Source of the DNA: Tomocerus qinae
Taxonomy: Eukaryota > Arthropoda > Collembola > Entomobryomorpha > Tomoceridae
Direction of reading: 5' to 3'
DNA: 64,000 nt
Assembly (NCBI GenBank): GCA_020055645.1
Contig: CM034548.1
Span: forward strand, 50,708,296-50,772,295
The translations under genes and the position numbers were made by a program. Position 1 is the first letter of the stretch. The number at the start of each line of letters is the position of its first letter. The notes below the pieces were generated by a model. That model saw only the letters and a program-made list of their open reading frames with translations, searched no databases and had not been told where the DNA came from. This document shows positions 21,701 to 32,580 of this stretch, piece after piece.

Positions 21701-23680
21701 TGTCGTTTATCACTGTTAATCTATATCAGTATGTTCAGGTCAGCAATGTGGTACCATAATTAAGAAACGTTTTCAATTTATATTCTGAGATTTATGACGT
21801 TGTAGACCTGGCTAAACGGAACTATTTTCATGAAACCAGTAAGATGTCATACCTATCCATATTTTGTGATTGTGGACAACCAAGCTGAATCTGACATTAT
21901 GTTCTACACTCTCCGTTGAAACCGAATTCTCAATTAATTACTGTGTTTGCAAGTTAAAAGATATTTCAATTAGGGAACCTACCTATTGATCTCTTTTCAG
22001 TATTACACCATTTGTCATTTAATCTTTTTTACTGTGCTCTGGAGATACCGGCACCAGAGAGTATTGTCGTTTGTCACTGCTTCAATATTATAGTTTTCAA
22101 TTTCTACATTGAAAATGTTAAGTCTGCAGGTCATTTATTGAATTGTACTAACGTTTGTCGATTCTCTTTCTCGCAAGAACTATGTTAATATTGGGGATAA
22201 AATTACCATCTTTGTTTTTTAATTCCCGTAAATGAATACCATTTTCGTTTGTCACTGTGATTCAATACTAATGTATTTTCCATTACTGCATTGAAATTGA
22301 AACAGTTGAGTTTGTGGAGGTCACCTATTGAAATATCATGTAGGTACTAGGTACTGTGCAAAGGTTATTTTTATTTTCTTTTACCGATGCTTATTTACAG
22401 CGTTTACCACGGTTTATTATTGCAGTGAAGATATATAATTGGCTGATCTGGCTATAAGCATCGCTATTATCATTTGAGAGCAGTGAAGAATGTCTCCAGC
22501 ACTCGGCTCTACTTGCATGCGTGACGGAAAACAATAGATAGAGTGGGACTGCAGTGGAAACAAAAGGCTTACACCTCCAGCTGTGTCACCCACATCAATT
22601 ATTTCCTTATGTACGGATCAGCTTGTGTGGCCATCCCACTGCACTGCCAACCTTTCTGCGAAATAATTACCTGGAAATTTTGAAATATTTTCATTCTACT
22701 TTCCTTGAAAGCTTCCTTTCTAGTCTCACCTCGTTTCATTTATTTCAAATATTTCGTTTGCAAGAAATATTACACTTGAAATAAGAAAGTAAGGCCAAAA
22801 TATTATTTTCTAGTTCAGAGTGTGGCTGTGCCTAAGCAACAATTAAAGTTGATGGTTTTTAATCGGTCACTTGAATAAATCATTTGAGTCAATCAATGAA
22901 TTGTTGAGATGGAGGGACGGAGATAGAGTAGTTGTCAAGTGTATGGACAAGACAATTCTTTGAAATCTGTTGCAACTCTGTTGAATGAGTGAGGAGTGGG
23001 GCGGGTGGGGTGGGGAGATGGAAAAAGTGGTGATTGACTCCGAACAGCTGCTCGCGGTTCTTCCTGCATCGCTGACTTTCTCTGCTTTCTCTTTCCCTGC
23101 CTACTCACCCAACCGACACTTATTTCCTCAGCTGCCACTATCCACGCTTTAAAAACCACCAGGGTTTATTCCACACGAGTTTTTTAACAATAATATCAGC
23201 TAACTATTTTTTTCCTACGGCCCCCTCCCTTTTAAAAACAAGTTTTGTTAATTTCCCCGTTTTATGATTTCTTCTATAAGTTTTTTTAACACAAAACCTA
23301 CAAGAGTCAAACAATCTATTTTGTCGTTTGATTTTTTGCCACAAAACCCAAACAACCTAAAAACCCTTGGTTGCCCAAAAATTAAAAAAATCTAATCTTC
23401 CTGGTGTATATTTAGATTTTTCGGCAAAAGTGCCAACAAGTGAGAACCCTTAGTGTTTGGCTGACCGCCCCTTGATTGAGTCGCTGAGTGTCACGTCCTG
23501 ATCGTGATTGTGTAAACAAGGACGAAAGATCCGGAGTGAAAGCAACTGGTCTGTAGCACAACAAAGGCTCGCCTTCAGCTCCTAAGCCAGCGACTTCTCC
23601 GACGTGTTGTACTAATATTATCCCCAACCAACCTCATCTCACCAAATGAACAATATCACAACAATCCTCGCTATCAAATA
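21701..23680. other. Degenerate satellite tail and unannotated sequence
   Basis: Up to about 22300 there are eroded copies of the 275-bp unit. After that, no supported gene was seen. Open frames at 22554-22784, 22935-23159 and 23412-23627 are short and unrecognised. Confidence 0.4.
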
Positions 23681-23732
23681 CTAGGCGGTCACAGGGCCCA
23701 GGCCCTGTTAGAAATAAAGCTAGTGTGTATTC
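23681..23732 (-). repeat. Dispersed 52-bp repeat (pairs with 3121-3172)
   Basis: Inverted counterpart of 3121-3172 (CGGTCACAGGGCCCAGG, then AATAAAGCTAGTGTGTATTC). Confidence 0.6.
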
Positions 23733-23803
23733 CAGGGCAGTATTGTACGATTTAAGTAGAGTGTAATTCAGATGCAAAGATGTTTTATATTAATTCCAAT
23801 TGG

Positions 23804-23876
23804 CTAGTTAGTTAGTTAGTTAGTTCAGCTTTATTCAAGTGACAAGATAGGCCCTTCAATTACACGAATCGAATCG
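23804..23876 (-). mobile_element. 73-bp retroposed tail with 12-bp target-site duplication
   Basis: The direct repeat AATTCCAATTGG occurs at 23792-23803 and 23877-23888. Between them, on the minus strand, a short sequence containing AATAAAGCTGAA ends in a CTAA-type microsatellite, as expected for a very 5'-truncated LINE or SINE inserted by target-primed reverse transcription. A similar AATAAAGCTGATCAATCAAT tail occurs at about 47475-47500. Confidence 0.78.
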
Positions 23877-23888
23877 AATTCCAATTGG

Positions 23889-25261
23889 CCTTATCACGGT
23901 TTCTACTTTAGTGGGTCAGGGGTAGAGATTTAACATTGACAGAGAGTCAAAAATAATTCTAAAACTTCGCCTTACTAAGACCGAATCAACTTTTTGGGTT
24001 GAAGTAAGAGAGTGATTGTGATAGGTACTTGGACAACCACTGTCTTACTTCAACCAACTTTTGTTTTTAAATTGAAATGTGGGCATTGGAAACTTATTCC
24101 GGTCGCCCACCATGATCACTTGGCTAAGGATCTACGGTACTCTGAGCCACCATTATACACTGCCATTAATTGACAATGGCCAATTTTGAGGTCAAGGTAG
24201 ACTTAATTGACAATATAGCGATCAATTAGAAAATGATTGTAATTTATGTCCCATAAGAGAGTTTGAGCTTTTATATTGGACTTTTTCTTCGTATTGACCT
24301 TATTATTCCTGAGTACCATTCCTGTCTCAGTGGTCTGTTATACTGGGACCAACATTCAAGTAGTCATGGGTACCCAGCCTTTGGAGTTAATTAATTAAAA
24401 GACCCATAATACGAAAATGAGTGAGGGGAAGCAGTTTATTTGTCTCCGTCAGATAAAAGAGAATAACACTTGACAGTATGCATAATGGTGAGTCAGAGTA
24501 ACGTAACATTAAACCCCAAGTCAAAAATGTGACCCTAATGACTGACCAGATTAAGTGCCGATAATCACAATACAATTTCAACACAAAAATATTGACCTTA
24601 GGTCGTAGTAAAGTGCAGTTTTAAAATATTTTATGGCTCCAGGTTTGAAGTTTTAAGAGGTTTCAGAAAAATGTCAATATTTCCATGACCAACTGAAAAT
24701 GTCAATATTTCTATGACTAACTGAAAATGGCATCACATGAAAGAAAAATTCTACATTCATAAATACCCACCTTATTTTGATAGTAACGTGGGAAGCTTGT
24801 GGAAATAATAAGGTGCTTAGAAGACATAATTGATTATAAATCTCTTGAACATATAAAGGTTAAAGGTGATTTTGAAAATAACAGGAACAAATTAATTGCA
24901 ATATTTAGTCATTTTATATTCTTTTAAGATGTGGACTATTTGTATGTTATGGTCTTAAAGTAGTCTTAAATACAAGAGATTAAGTGCATTTATTAAAATA
25001 GGGTGCATTGAGTATTTAGCTATTCGGAGCATCGAAAAACAGGATAAAAACGCGTGAAAACATAACATACCTTCTCTGTTGCAACTAATTTAATCCCTCC
25101 TCTTCTCTTCAGAATAATTTGGCAAAAAATTGTATACCCTAACGTCGTTCATAGTGATAATCACTAATAACTAAGAAGAAAGAATATTGTAGTTTTCCAA
25201 TTTATTCTGAAATTAAGTGGAGGGGGAGAAGAGTAGAATCCCTATACTAACACACAGCACT
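23889..25261. other. Unannotated interval with one hairpin
   Basis: Inverted arms GGTTGAAGTAAGA (23997-24009) and TCTTACTTCAACC (24043-24055) form a hairpin. A small duplication (AATGTCAATATTTCYATGAC) lies at 24670-24725. No supported gene. Confidence 0.4.
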
Positions 25262-25362
25262 AAATTTCGGAGGGGGGGGGGCACCGAGAGCGCAAAAATT
25301 TTTGCGTTTTTTATTTCTTTATTTTCCCGTTGCCCCCCTTCTCGCTGCGGCCTTGCTGACCA
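25262..25362. repeat. Eroded element with GCTGCGGCCTTG end
   Basis: A poly-G run followed by CGCAAAAATTTTTGCG and an end reading CTCGCTGCGGCCTTG, related to the CTGGCTGCGGCCCTG terminus at 1698 and 32580. The boundaries are approximate. Confidence 0.35.
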
Positions 25363-25429
25363 GGTTTAGATTGCATGACCTATTATGAAATTATTGATCG
25401 TAAAGTGCGTTTTGATATGTTTAAGTTTT

Positions 25430-25945
25430 GATATGTACACTGGCTTGAAGCAGAGATCATCAAATTTGATGTGATGTGGGGAAGTGGGCAAAATTTGGTC
25501 TTTTTTTGGAGTAAAATCGATGATGTGATGTTTGATGTGTGGTACAATGAAAAAAATTGATGTGAGGTTTGATGTGCCGTCTGGTGTAAAAACGTTTGAT
25601 GTGATGTTTGATGTGCGATTTGATGTAAAAATTTTGATGTGCGACTTGATGTAAAAATTTTGATGTGCGACTTGATGTAAAAATTTTGATGTGCGACTTG
25701 ATGTAAAAATTTTGATGTGCGACTTGATGTAAAAATTTTGATGTGCGACTTGATGTAAAAATTTTGATGTGCGACTTGATGTAAAAATTTTGATGTGCGA
25801 CTTGATGTAAAAATTTTGATGTGATGTGATGTTTGATGTGCGACTTGATGTAAAAATTTTGATGTGATGTTTGATGCGCGACTTGATGTAAAAATATTGA
25901 TGTGATGTGATGTTTGATGTGCACATCACATCATACATCAAAGTT
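25430..25945. repeat. GATGTG-rich tandem array 1 (26-bp unit)
   Basis: The core is eight or so copies of a 26-bp unit, GATGTGCGACTTGATGTAAA plus AATTTT, flanked by degenerate GATGTGATGTTTGATGTG runs. It ends in a small palindrome (TTTGATGTGCACATCA...). The two long minus-strand frames (154 and 191 codons) are low-complexity read-through of the same array. Confidence 0.92.
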
Positions 25946-26098
25946 ATATATCACTACATACTACATATTGTGTCTTCTACTATCACTTTAATAATAGCTA
26001 ACTGCTTAATGCACTAGTACATACGCTGAAGATAAACAGATATATATATTTAAAGTCATGATAGCCTTAGCCTTTCTGTTTTATTAAAAATATTCTTT

Positions 26099-26605
26099 TA
26101 TAATATAATCGCACTAATACCTGACTATCTATGTCTTGGTAGGAGAGCCTAGGAAACCTGCATATATTACGTAACGTAAAACCCCATCTCTCAAGTATAG
26201 CGCAAGTGCTAGCTGTAACTCGTTTGGACATCGCTTCCTCCCATCAACTATCAACGTAATATATGCATGTTCCTTGAGAGCACAAAAGTAAAATGCGCAT
26301 GTCCCTCCCTCTAAACCAACGAATTGAGTTGTTTCATATTATTATAACATCAGAACAATAATGCGAATTCACATAAGATGATTATTGGTGATTGAATGGA
26401 AATAATTTGCTAAAGAAGACAATTCGTTTTCCAAAATCCCGGGATCATATTTTTTTGATTTTAAAGAAGAAAATTCTGGGGTGTTTAATAAAAATAATCT
26501 TTTATTATTCCCCATTTGAACCGGAATGTTTTTATTTTTATTACTGTGATGGGTGGCCTGCTTAGTGCCAGTTTCCCCCCTTAACTGGGTTCATCTAGTT
26601 GTAAA
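26099..26605 (-). repeat. Dispersed family E, copy 3
   Basis: An inverted copy, highly similar to 6905-7400 throughout, including CGCACTAATACCTGACTATC, the ACGTAATATATGCATG / CTGCATATATTACGTAACG inverted pair, AACCAACGAATTGAG and the terminal GAACCCAGTTAAGG region. Non-coding. Confidence 0.72.
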
Positions 26606-26829
26606 TATTCACGCTAAATATTAAAATCGGATAAATGTGCAAGATTAAAATCCTAAATACGCTAACATAACATAACATAAAATTGTCGTTTATATCGTTC
26701 ATTGGGTATTCACCCTGTACTCAATTTTATACTCATTCGTGATTAAAATCCAAAAGGGACATAATCAAAACTGTGGATACCTATATCGGTATTCACGTTG
26801 TAATATTTTGTAAAAATAGATACATGTCT
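26606..26829. other. Unannotated interval
   Basis: No gene. ATAACATAACATAACATAA small tandem at about 26665. Confidence 0.4.
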
Positions 26830-27085
26830 GGTGTTAGGATATGAAAAATTGACGTGATGTGGGCAAAATTTGAACCTTTTTTGATTTAAAATCGGTGATG
26901 TGATGTTTGATGTGTGGTTTGATGTGAAAAAATTGATGTGATGTGATGTTTGATGTGCGACATGCTGTAAAAATTTTGATGTGATGTGATGTTTGATGTT
27001 CGGCTTGATGTAAAAATTTTGATGTGACGTGATGTTTGATGTGGGAAAATTTTAGGGTTGATGTGATGTGATGTACCGGCCCAGA
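26830..27085. repeat. GATGTG-rich tandem array 2
   Basis: Related to array 1 by the unit TGATGTGCGACWTGMTGTAA and by its lead-in (GATGTGGGCAAAATTTG, then a TTTTTGATTTAAAATCG-type block). It is shorter and more degenerate. Confidence 0.85.
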
Positions 27086-27130
27086 CGGCCATCTCTGGCT
27101 TGAAGTTCTTCTGATTCGGACGTGTAGGTA

Positions 27131-27235
27131 TAGACGTTTCCCACAATTGGTGACCGGTCACTAAATTAACATGAATAGGTATTGAAATGACTACAGTACC
27201 TGCCTGTGTTATCCTGGAATTGTGGGAAACGTCTA
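27131..27235. repeat. Short inverted repeat, 18-bp arms
   Basis: TAGACGTTTCCCACAATT (27131-27148) is the exact reverse complement of 27218-27235. The 105-bp unit resembles a very small MITE. No target-site duplication is evident. Confidence 0.6.
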
Positions 27236-27764
27236 TTTGACGAATTTAGTGCGCTATTGTGCTTGGTGCTTAGCTGCGTTTTAGAATTGGGGAAAATTAA
27301 CACACAGAAGTACAAACATACAAACGGAATTGTCACGTGACTAACTTTTGCCGTTTATCTAATAAGTAGTGATAGTGATTCTCATTCAGGCACAAATTTA
27401 TCCACTTTCTTACAAGCATACAAAAACCACACAGCTTTACACAAAAATTACACTGTAAAAATCACATCTACTGCCAAAATGGCCTGAATAATTTGCTTTC
27501 CATTTTGCTAAAACTTTTGCAAACTTTTGCTATGAAATGCCAAAAAAATTCCTAAACGTTTTACAATCTTATTAAAAATTTAACCAAAACTCTGGTAGAA
27601 ATTTTTCATAGAATTTTTGCTAAAAATCATATTATAAGCAATATATTTATAAAAATTTTAATGGCCATTTTGCTAAAATTTTGCCATCAAGTATTTAACT
27701 ATTTTGCCGATAAAATAGTAAACAATTTTGGTAACAATTTGTTAACAATTTTACCAACAATTAT

Positions 27765-28232
27765 TAAGTAGCGGCAGCTGCTTTATAGGAATGACCAATC
27801 TGTCTGTCTGACTGTCCGTCCGTCCGTAAGCACGATAACTTTCGAACGGAATGAGATAATCCGGTCAGAATTTTTTGTACGTTAACTAGAGGTCAAAAGT
27901 AACTTTAAGTTCGTAAATGGAACACTATTAAGTAGGTTACATTCATCCCCTAACAGGGGAAGGGGGTAAAAACTTAAAAATTGACGTAACTTTGGTTATA
28001 TTCGTCCTAAAAAATCATTTAATACCTCTTTCGATATCAGCATGATTTAAGGAACACTATTAAGTAGGTTACAGTCATCCCCTAACAAGGGAAGGAGGTA
28101 AAAACTTAAAAGTTGACGTAACTTCCGTTATATCGTCCTAAAAATCATTTAATACCTCGTTCGATATCAGAATGATTTAAGGAATATTATTAAACTAAAA
28201 ATAGACACTGTTTTACTCTATTGCCGCTACTT
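27765..28232. mobile_element. Element with AGTAGCGGCA ends and internal 131-bp duplication
   Basis: AAGTAGCGGCA at the left is mirrored by TGCCGCTACTT at the right. Near the left end is CTGTCTGTCTGACTGTCCGT followed by ACGATAACTTTCGAACGG, a motif pair also present at 37288-37335. The interior has two tandem copies of about 131 bp (27919-28050 and 28051-28180), each beginning GGAACACTATTAAGTAGGTT. No coding potential. Confidence 0.55.
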
Positions 28233-29499
28233 TTTTACATTCATTTGTACATGGTTTATTTAACTCTTTATTTTGCCATAATTCTCAGCTATCAATTTTG
28301 GTAACAATTTGTTAACTAATTTGCCAACAATGTCGCCAAAAAGTTTGGCCAATCCTTTTGTCAACACTTTGATTAAATATTTTGGTAAACATTTTGCTAT
28401 GGGCTATACAAAAATTTAGCTACACGTTTAGCTAAAAACAACGATTGGCAGAAATGCGACATCGATTTGCAAAAAACGTCACCGTATCTTAAAAACATAA
28501 ATTTGCACTTTAAAGGAAGCATCGATGTCCAGAAATCTTTATCTATTTGCAAAAACAAACTTGCAAAACCCGATTTAGAGATGTACCATTCTACAGGGCC
28601 TTATTATGTGTGGCATTTTAAGTACTAAAAAGCAATCAAGAGTGGCAGAAGAAGAACTGTGGATCTCGTCATCAATCGCATGCAGTTGGGTGAATGGGAA
28701 CTATTATCCATCAATCTGGGAAGATTGCACAAAGCCAACACAAAAACCAAACTCAGTGTTCAAGATGCAAAAAAACAAATCCAGACCACAAAAAATGTCA
28801 ACTTGTCCCTTCCCTACCCAAACCTTCCATTTCCATTAGTAACCAGGCATCAAAATAAATTTCAACACAGAGCAACAAACTCCGCCAAATTCCAAAGCAA
28901 AAACATTGTCAAAACTGCCCTTCCTTCTCACAGGCATCCAAAAATTTATATCTACTCTAACGAACTCAACGCCCTTCTTCTCCATTACTTATTAGCTCAC
29001 CCGAAACAATGCTTCATATTGAGGGGCTGGAAATTCTATTGGCCTAAGACCCCCAAATTCCTTCTGCTTTGGGGCAAGCGTAAGGCTGAACAAAGGGTAA
29101 GCACGAACCCGCAATTATAAGGGCAAACACATGGATACCTCGCTGATTACGAGAGTAGCTTGAATAACCTGTCTTTGTTGGGCTAGTAGACTTCCGATAA
29201 CAGTTCCACAGTGACTCGTAAATGACAGCCTTAGGCTTTGTGGGTATTAATTAACAATACCAGTGTTGAGGGAGTTGGCAATACGCCCGTAATTCAGGCC
29301 CAGTACTATCACTTTGTAGTAAGGCAGTACACATTACACCCCTTAAAACATACATACAGACTGCAAGGAAAAACGAAATGGAAACTCCTAGCCATAAAGA
29401 AAGTTATTCGTCATAAAGGTTCGTCAGAAAGTCACAAAGGTATACTCTCTGTGTTCATATACCACAATTTACCTTTTCAGTGTCTGTAGGGACACTTTA
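28233..29499. other. Unannotated interval with a 153-codon frame
   Basis: A plus-strand frame at 28659-29120 is open for 153 codons but has no recognisable domain, signal or neighbours. It overlaps another open frame, and its composition (NPH/K-rich) looks like non-coding sequence, so it is not called a gene. The TTTTGGTAACAATTTGTTAAC sequence is present on both sides of the element at 27765-28232 (about 27729 and 28297). Confidence 0.35.
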
Positions 29500-29599
29500 A
29501 ATTTTTGTTTAGGGACTTTCTAAATTATTCGCAGGGACACCTTCAAAAATGACCGTTTAAATTATTATTCAGGGACATTTTAAATTATTTCAATTACCC

Positions 29600-29733
29600 A
29601 TTAAATATATTATATATTCCTATATTATATAATTAATATGAAATGGTAATTTGTAAGTATTCTGATATTGTAACGACCTCATATGGAGGGTGATATCTGT
29701 GCAGTAATAAATAAAAATAAATAAATACGTCAG
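29600..29733 (+). mobile_element. LINE 3' end, 5'-truncated
   Basis: A short segment ending in GGAGGGTGATATCTGTGCAG and then AATAAATAAAAATAAATAAATA, the type of 3' tail left by LINE insertion. It interrupts the minus-strand LINE that follows: the LINE's LNDLRLITLT motif is cut at about 29736. Its 5' boundary is approximate. Confidence 0.5.
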
Positions 29734-29735
29734 AG

Positions 29736-30447
29736 TTATTAGTCTTAAATCATTAAGTGAGGTGAGTGAATTTACTTTAGGTATAGGGGTAACAAAACCA
29801 ATTTTCCAAGTTATGAATAGTTCCTTGACTATTCTATTGGAGTGGTTAAATATATTAGTTATTAAAGGGGCTAACTGTCCGCTGCACATTGAGAACAAGC
29901 GTGCAGGGATATTGTTAGGTACATTAGATTTTTTGGGGTTCATTATCGAATTCGTCAATATTTAATAAGTGTTCTTCGGGATCAGGCACGTATCCAGGAA
30001 TTTGACCTAGGGGGGGCCCACCAAAATATATTGAATAAATTAAGGTATATTCGCGCGAAGCGCGAAAATTTTTTGGATTTTTAACCTTTTTTGACAAAAA
30101 ATTTGCCTTTTTCTGGATACTTAGGGGGGGCCCGGGCCCCCCCGGCCCCCCCTCTGGATACGTGCTTGTTCGGGATAGGGAGCTAGGTAGTATTTAGGTT
30201 GAATAGAATTGGTACAGACAACTTTAGCGAAATGTTTATTAATGTTTTCAACCAGAGCAACATTGGTGAGATTATTAAAGTTTGGTATATTTTTACATTC
30301 ATCTAATATAGAAGACGATCTGTCCAGACCACAAAGGTTATTCACAAAATTATACCATTCCTTACCGCCAGTGAAATCTAATTTGTGGGCAAAGAGGTTT
30401 CTGCACTGTATTTTAGAATTTGTAATTTCTTTATTTATTAAATCCAT
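29736..30447 (-). pseudogene. APE-class LINE fragment (pre-RT and RT start)
   Basis: Minus-strand ORF2-like remnant. From 30447 downward: a linker (KEWYNFVNNLCGLDRSSSIL, then VALVENINKHFAKV), interrupted at 30168-29983 by a hAT MITE. After the MITE, in a shifted frame, come NVPNNIPARLFSMCSGQLAP, then TWKIGFVTPIPKVNSLTSLN and the RT entry motif DLRLITLT (family DLRPITLT). It is truncated at both sides: by a LINE tail insertion at 29733, and at 30447 next to the 340-bp duplication. It is not functional. Its linker differs from that of the LINE at 10676-12435, suggesting a different lineage. Confidence 0.8.
29983..30168. mobile_element. hAT-type MITE (CACGTATCCAG family), copy A
   Basis: A 186-bp element with an 8-bp duplication, TTCGGGAT (29975-29982 and 30169-30176), and terminal repeats CAGGCACGTATCCAGGA and, inverted, CAAGCACGTATCCAGAG. 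GC-rich subterminal blocks (GGGGGGGCCC) surround an AT-rich centre. It inserted into the minus-strand LINE fragment. Confidence 0.9.
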
Positions 30448-30465
30448 TTAAGTTACTATACTTAA

Positions 30466-30805
30466 AACTCTAAAACGGACTCACTGAAAAGTTTACGGTT
30501 TTTTCCTAAAGAAATATCTGATTTTCTGCATTTGTCGTCCCGACTTTTCCATATTACCTTTTAATTGCCCTGCCATCCAAGTCTAAAGACACCCGCCATA
30601 AAATAAAAAAGAACCATTTTTTAAACCGATGGTGTGACCTTTATATAGGTCAAAATGTAAAATATACCATGACATGTCCGAGCTGGTTAGCATATCTTCA
30701 TTATAAGGCCTCATAATAGATTTAGGAAAAGGGTAGATTGGAAATGCTGTATCTGCCTGTGTTATTCCAATTTTCATGCAGTTGTCTCATTTCTAGCTGA
30801 CATAT
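30466..30805. repeat. 340-bp tandem duplication, copy 1
   Basis: Begins AACTCTAAAACGGACTCACT and ends GCTGACATAT. By eye it is identical to copy 2 apart from a 4-bp gap (TCTGC-ATTTG versus TCTGCTCGGATTTG). A 64-codon minus-strand frame is present identically in both copies, but this follows from their identity and is not evidence of selection. Confidence 0.93.
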
Positions 30806-31149
30806 AACTCTAAAACGGACTCACTGAAAAGTTTACGGTTTTTTCCTAAAGAAATATCTGATTTTCTGCTCGGATTTGTCGTCCCGACTTTTCCATATTA
30901 CCTTTTAATTGCCCTGCCATCCAAGTCTAAAGACACCCGCCATAAAATAAAAAAGAACCATTTTTTAAACCGATGGTGTGACCTTTATATAGGTCAAAAT
31001 GTAAAATATACCATGACATGTCCGAGCTGGTTAGCATATCTTCATTATAAGGCCTCATAATAGATTTAGGAAAAGGGTAGATTGGAAATGCTGTATCTGC
31101 CTGTGTTATTCCAATTTTCATGCAGTTGTCTCATTTCTAGCTGACATAT
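30806..31149. repeat. 340-bp tandem duplication, copy 2
   Basis: A 344-bp second copy directly abutting the first. The near-perfect identity implies very recent duplication, gene conversion or an assembly artefact. Confidence 0.93.
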
Positions 31150-32544
31150 CCGTACCACCACTTTTCACTTATTGGTTGTAAAAAAGAGTGGAGGGAACGA
31201 ATGAATAATGCATTGCAGAAGCCTGCTGCAATGACAACAAACCTGCTGGGAGTGAATTGCACTCTGTATACCAACCAATGCATTGTTCATCCTTCTCTCC
31301 GCGACTTCCAAAGGCAGCTCTTAACCAATAGACGAAAACTGCTTGTTAGGATAAATCAAGGATCAAGACAGAAATGAAACGTGACGTCACAATTTCAATT
31401 TCCTATCTCTCTTTAATATATCTATGGGCCTCATACGTCCAAATTTACCCCAAATTAGATGAGTTATTCACGAAACAGGGAAAATACATGTAAAAGGAAC
31501 CACTAAGGACGCACTTTAACATTGCTGCCAAATCATTTAAAAAGCACTGGATGACACTATGGACATTGCATATAAATATAACGTCTTAGAAAATGAGGTT
31601 CAGCTGAGGCGTCTTTTATAAGTGTGAGAATGGAAAACGAAAACAAATTTAATAAAATGAATGATTAGAAATATTTAGACTGAGTTTTGGAGTGTGGAGG
31701 ATGGATGTAGTCATTGAGTATGGTTGGGTGGTACCTAATGGAGGATGTTTTCTTCACCTTGTTCTATCTATCCACCTTCCTGCTTGGTCACGTCACTCAC
31801 GATCACCGACCATAAGCAGAAGTTGCAAGACATGCAGAAATTACAAATCTCTCCTCCAGCACAAAATTATCATTCTTCACCACCAACTTATGGAAATGAA
31901 CATCCAACTAACTGGTCCTTAAATAAAAGTTTGATTCAGATAGATACGTGAACTTGAGCGAGAGTCGCACACTGCCCTCAGTGCCCTCCTGCCTAGTGCC
32001 TACTCCTACTAGTGTACTACTACAGCCTCTCCCATTTTGATGCTAACATCCAACACAAATACTGCTATTTGCACGGACAGGGCTCAGACATTTATTTATT
32101 AAAAACGCACGGAGAAATCTGTTTCCACTTCTTACACTTACTCACATACATGACATGAATACTTTTTATCAGCATTAAAAGCAGCTAAAATAACTACTGT
32201 TTTTGGCTTTCTAAATCTTTTGAACAAAATGCCTTGAAAATTGTAAAACATATTTTAAAAGGCTGGGAAATTAAGAATGATCCATACAATGTAAATATTG
32301 TGTTGAATTTCAGCTAACTTTTGTGTCGCTGCAAATCAAGTTCTACGATAGCTACAAGGACAAGTAATAGCTCAAAAAAAGAGAATTTAGTAACTTGGTT
32401 CCGGGCGCAAAAAAATTTCGAAATTTTATTTCGATAACAAATTATTAAGGCATTTGAAATTGACATCAGTATGGCTGCCACAGAACAAATTTCGAAAAAC
32501 CGTCCCGGAACCAATTAAGTTACAAAATAAGTTACAAGTTACGG
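31150..32544. other. Unannotated interval
   Basis: No supported gene. Short open frames (31692-31951, 32314-32514) have no recognised motif. Confidence 0.4.
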
Positions 32545-32580
32545 CGCCCCTCCCGAAATTTTTTTCTGGCTGCGGCCCTG
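32545..32580. repeat. Dispersed element end, copy 2 (CTGGCTGCGGCCCTG)
   Basis: Near-identical to 1663-1698: CCTCCCGAAATTTTTTTCTG followed by GCTGCGGCCCTG. The rest of the element is not recognisable. Confidence 0.5.

Noticed and set aside
25366..25941. 191- and 154-codon minus-strand frames
   Set aside because: Low-complexity translation of a 26-bp tandem array in two frames.
28659..29120. 153-codon plus-strand frame as a gene
   Set aside because: No recognisable motif, overlapping alternative frames and skewed composition.
30583..31121. Identical 64-codon frame present twice
   Set aside because: Conservation is explained by a recent tandem duplication and no domain is recognisable.
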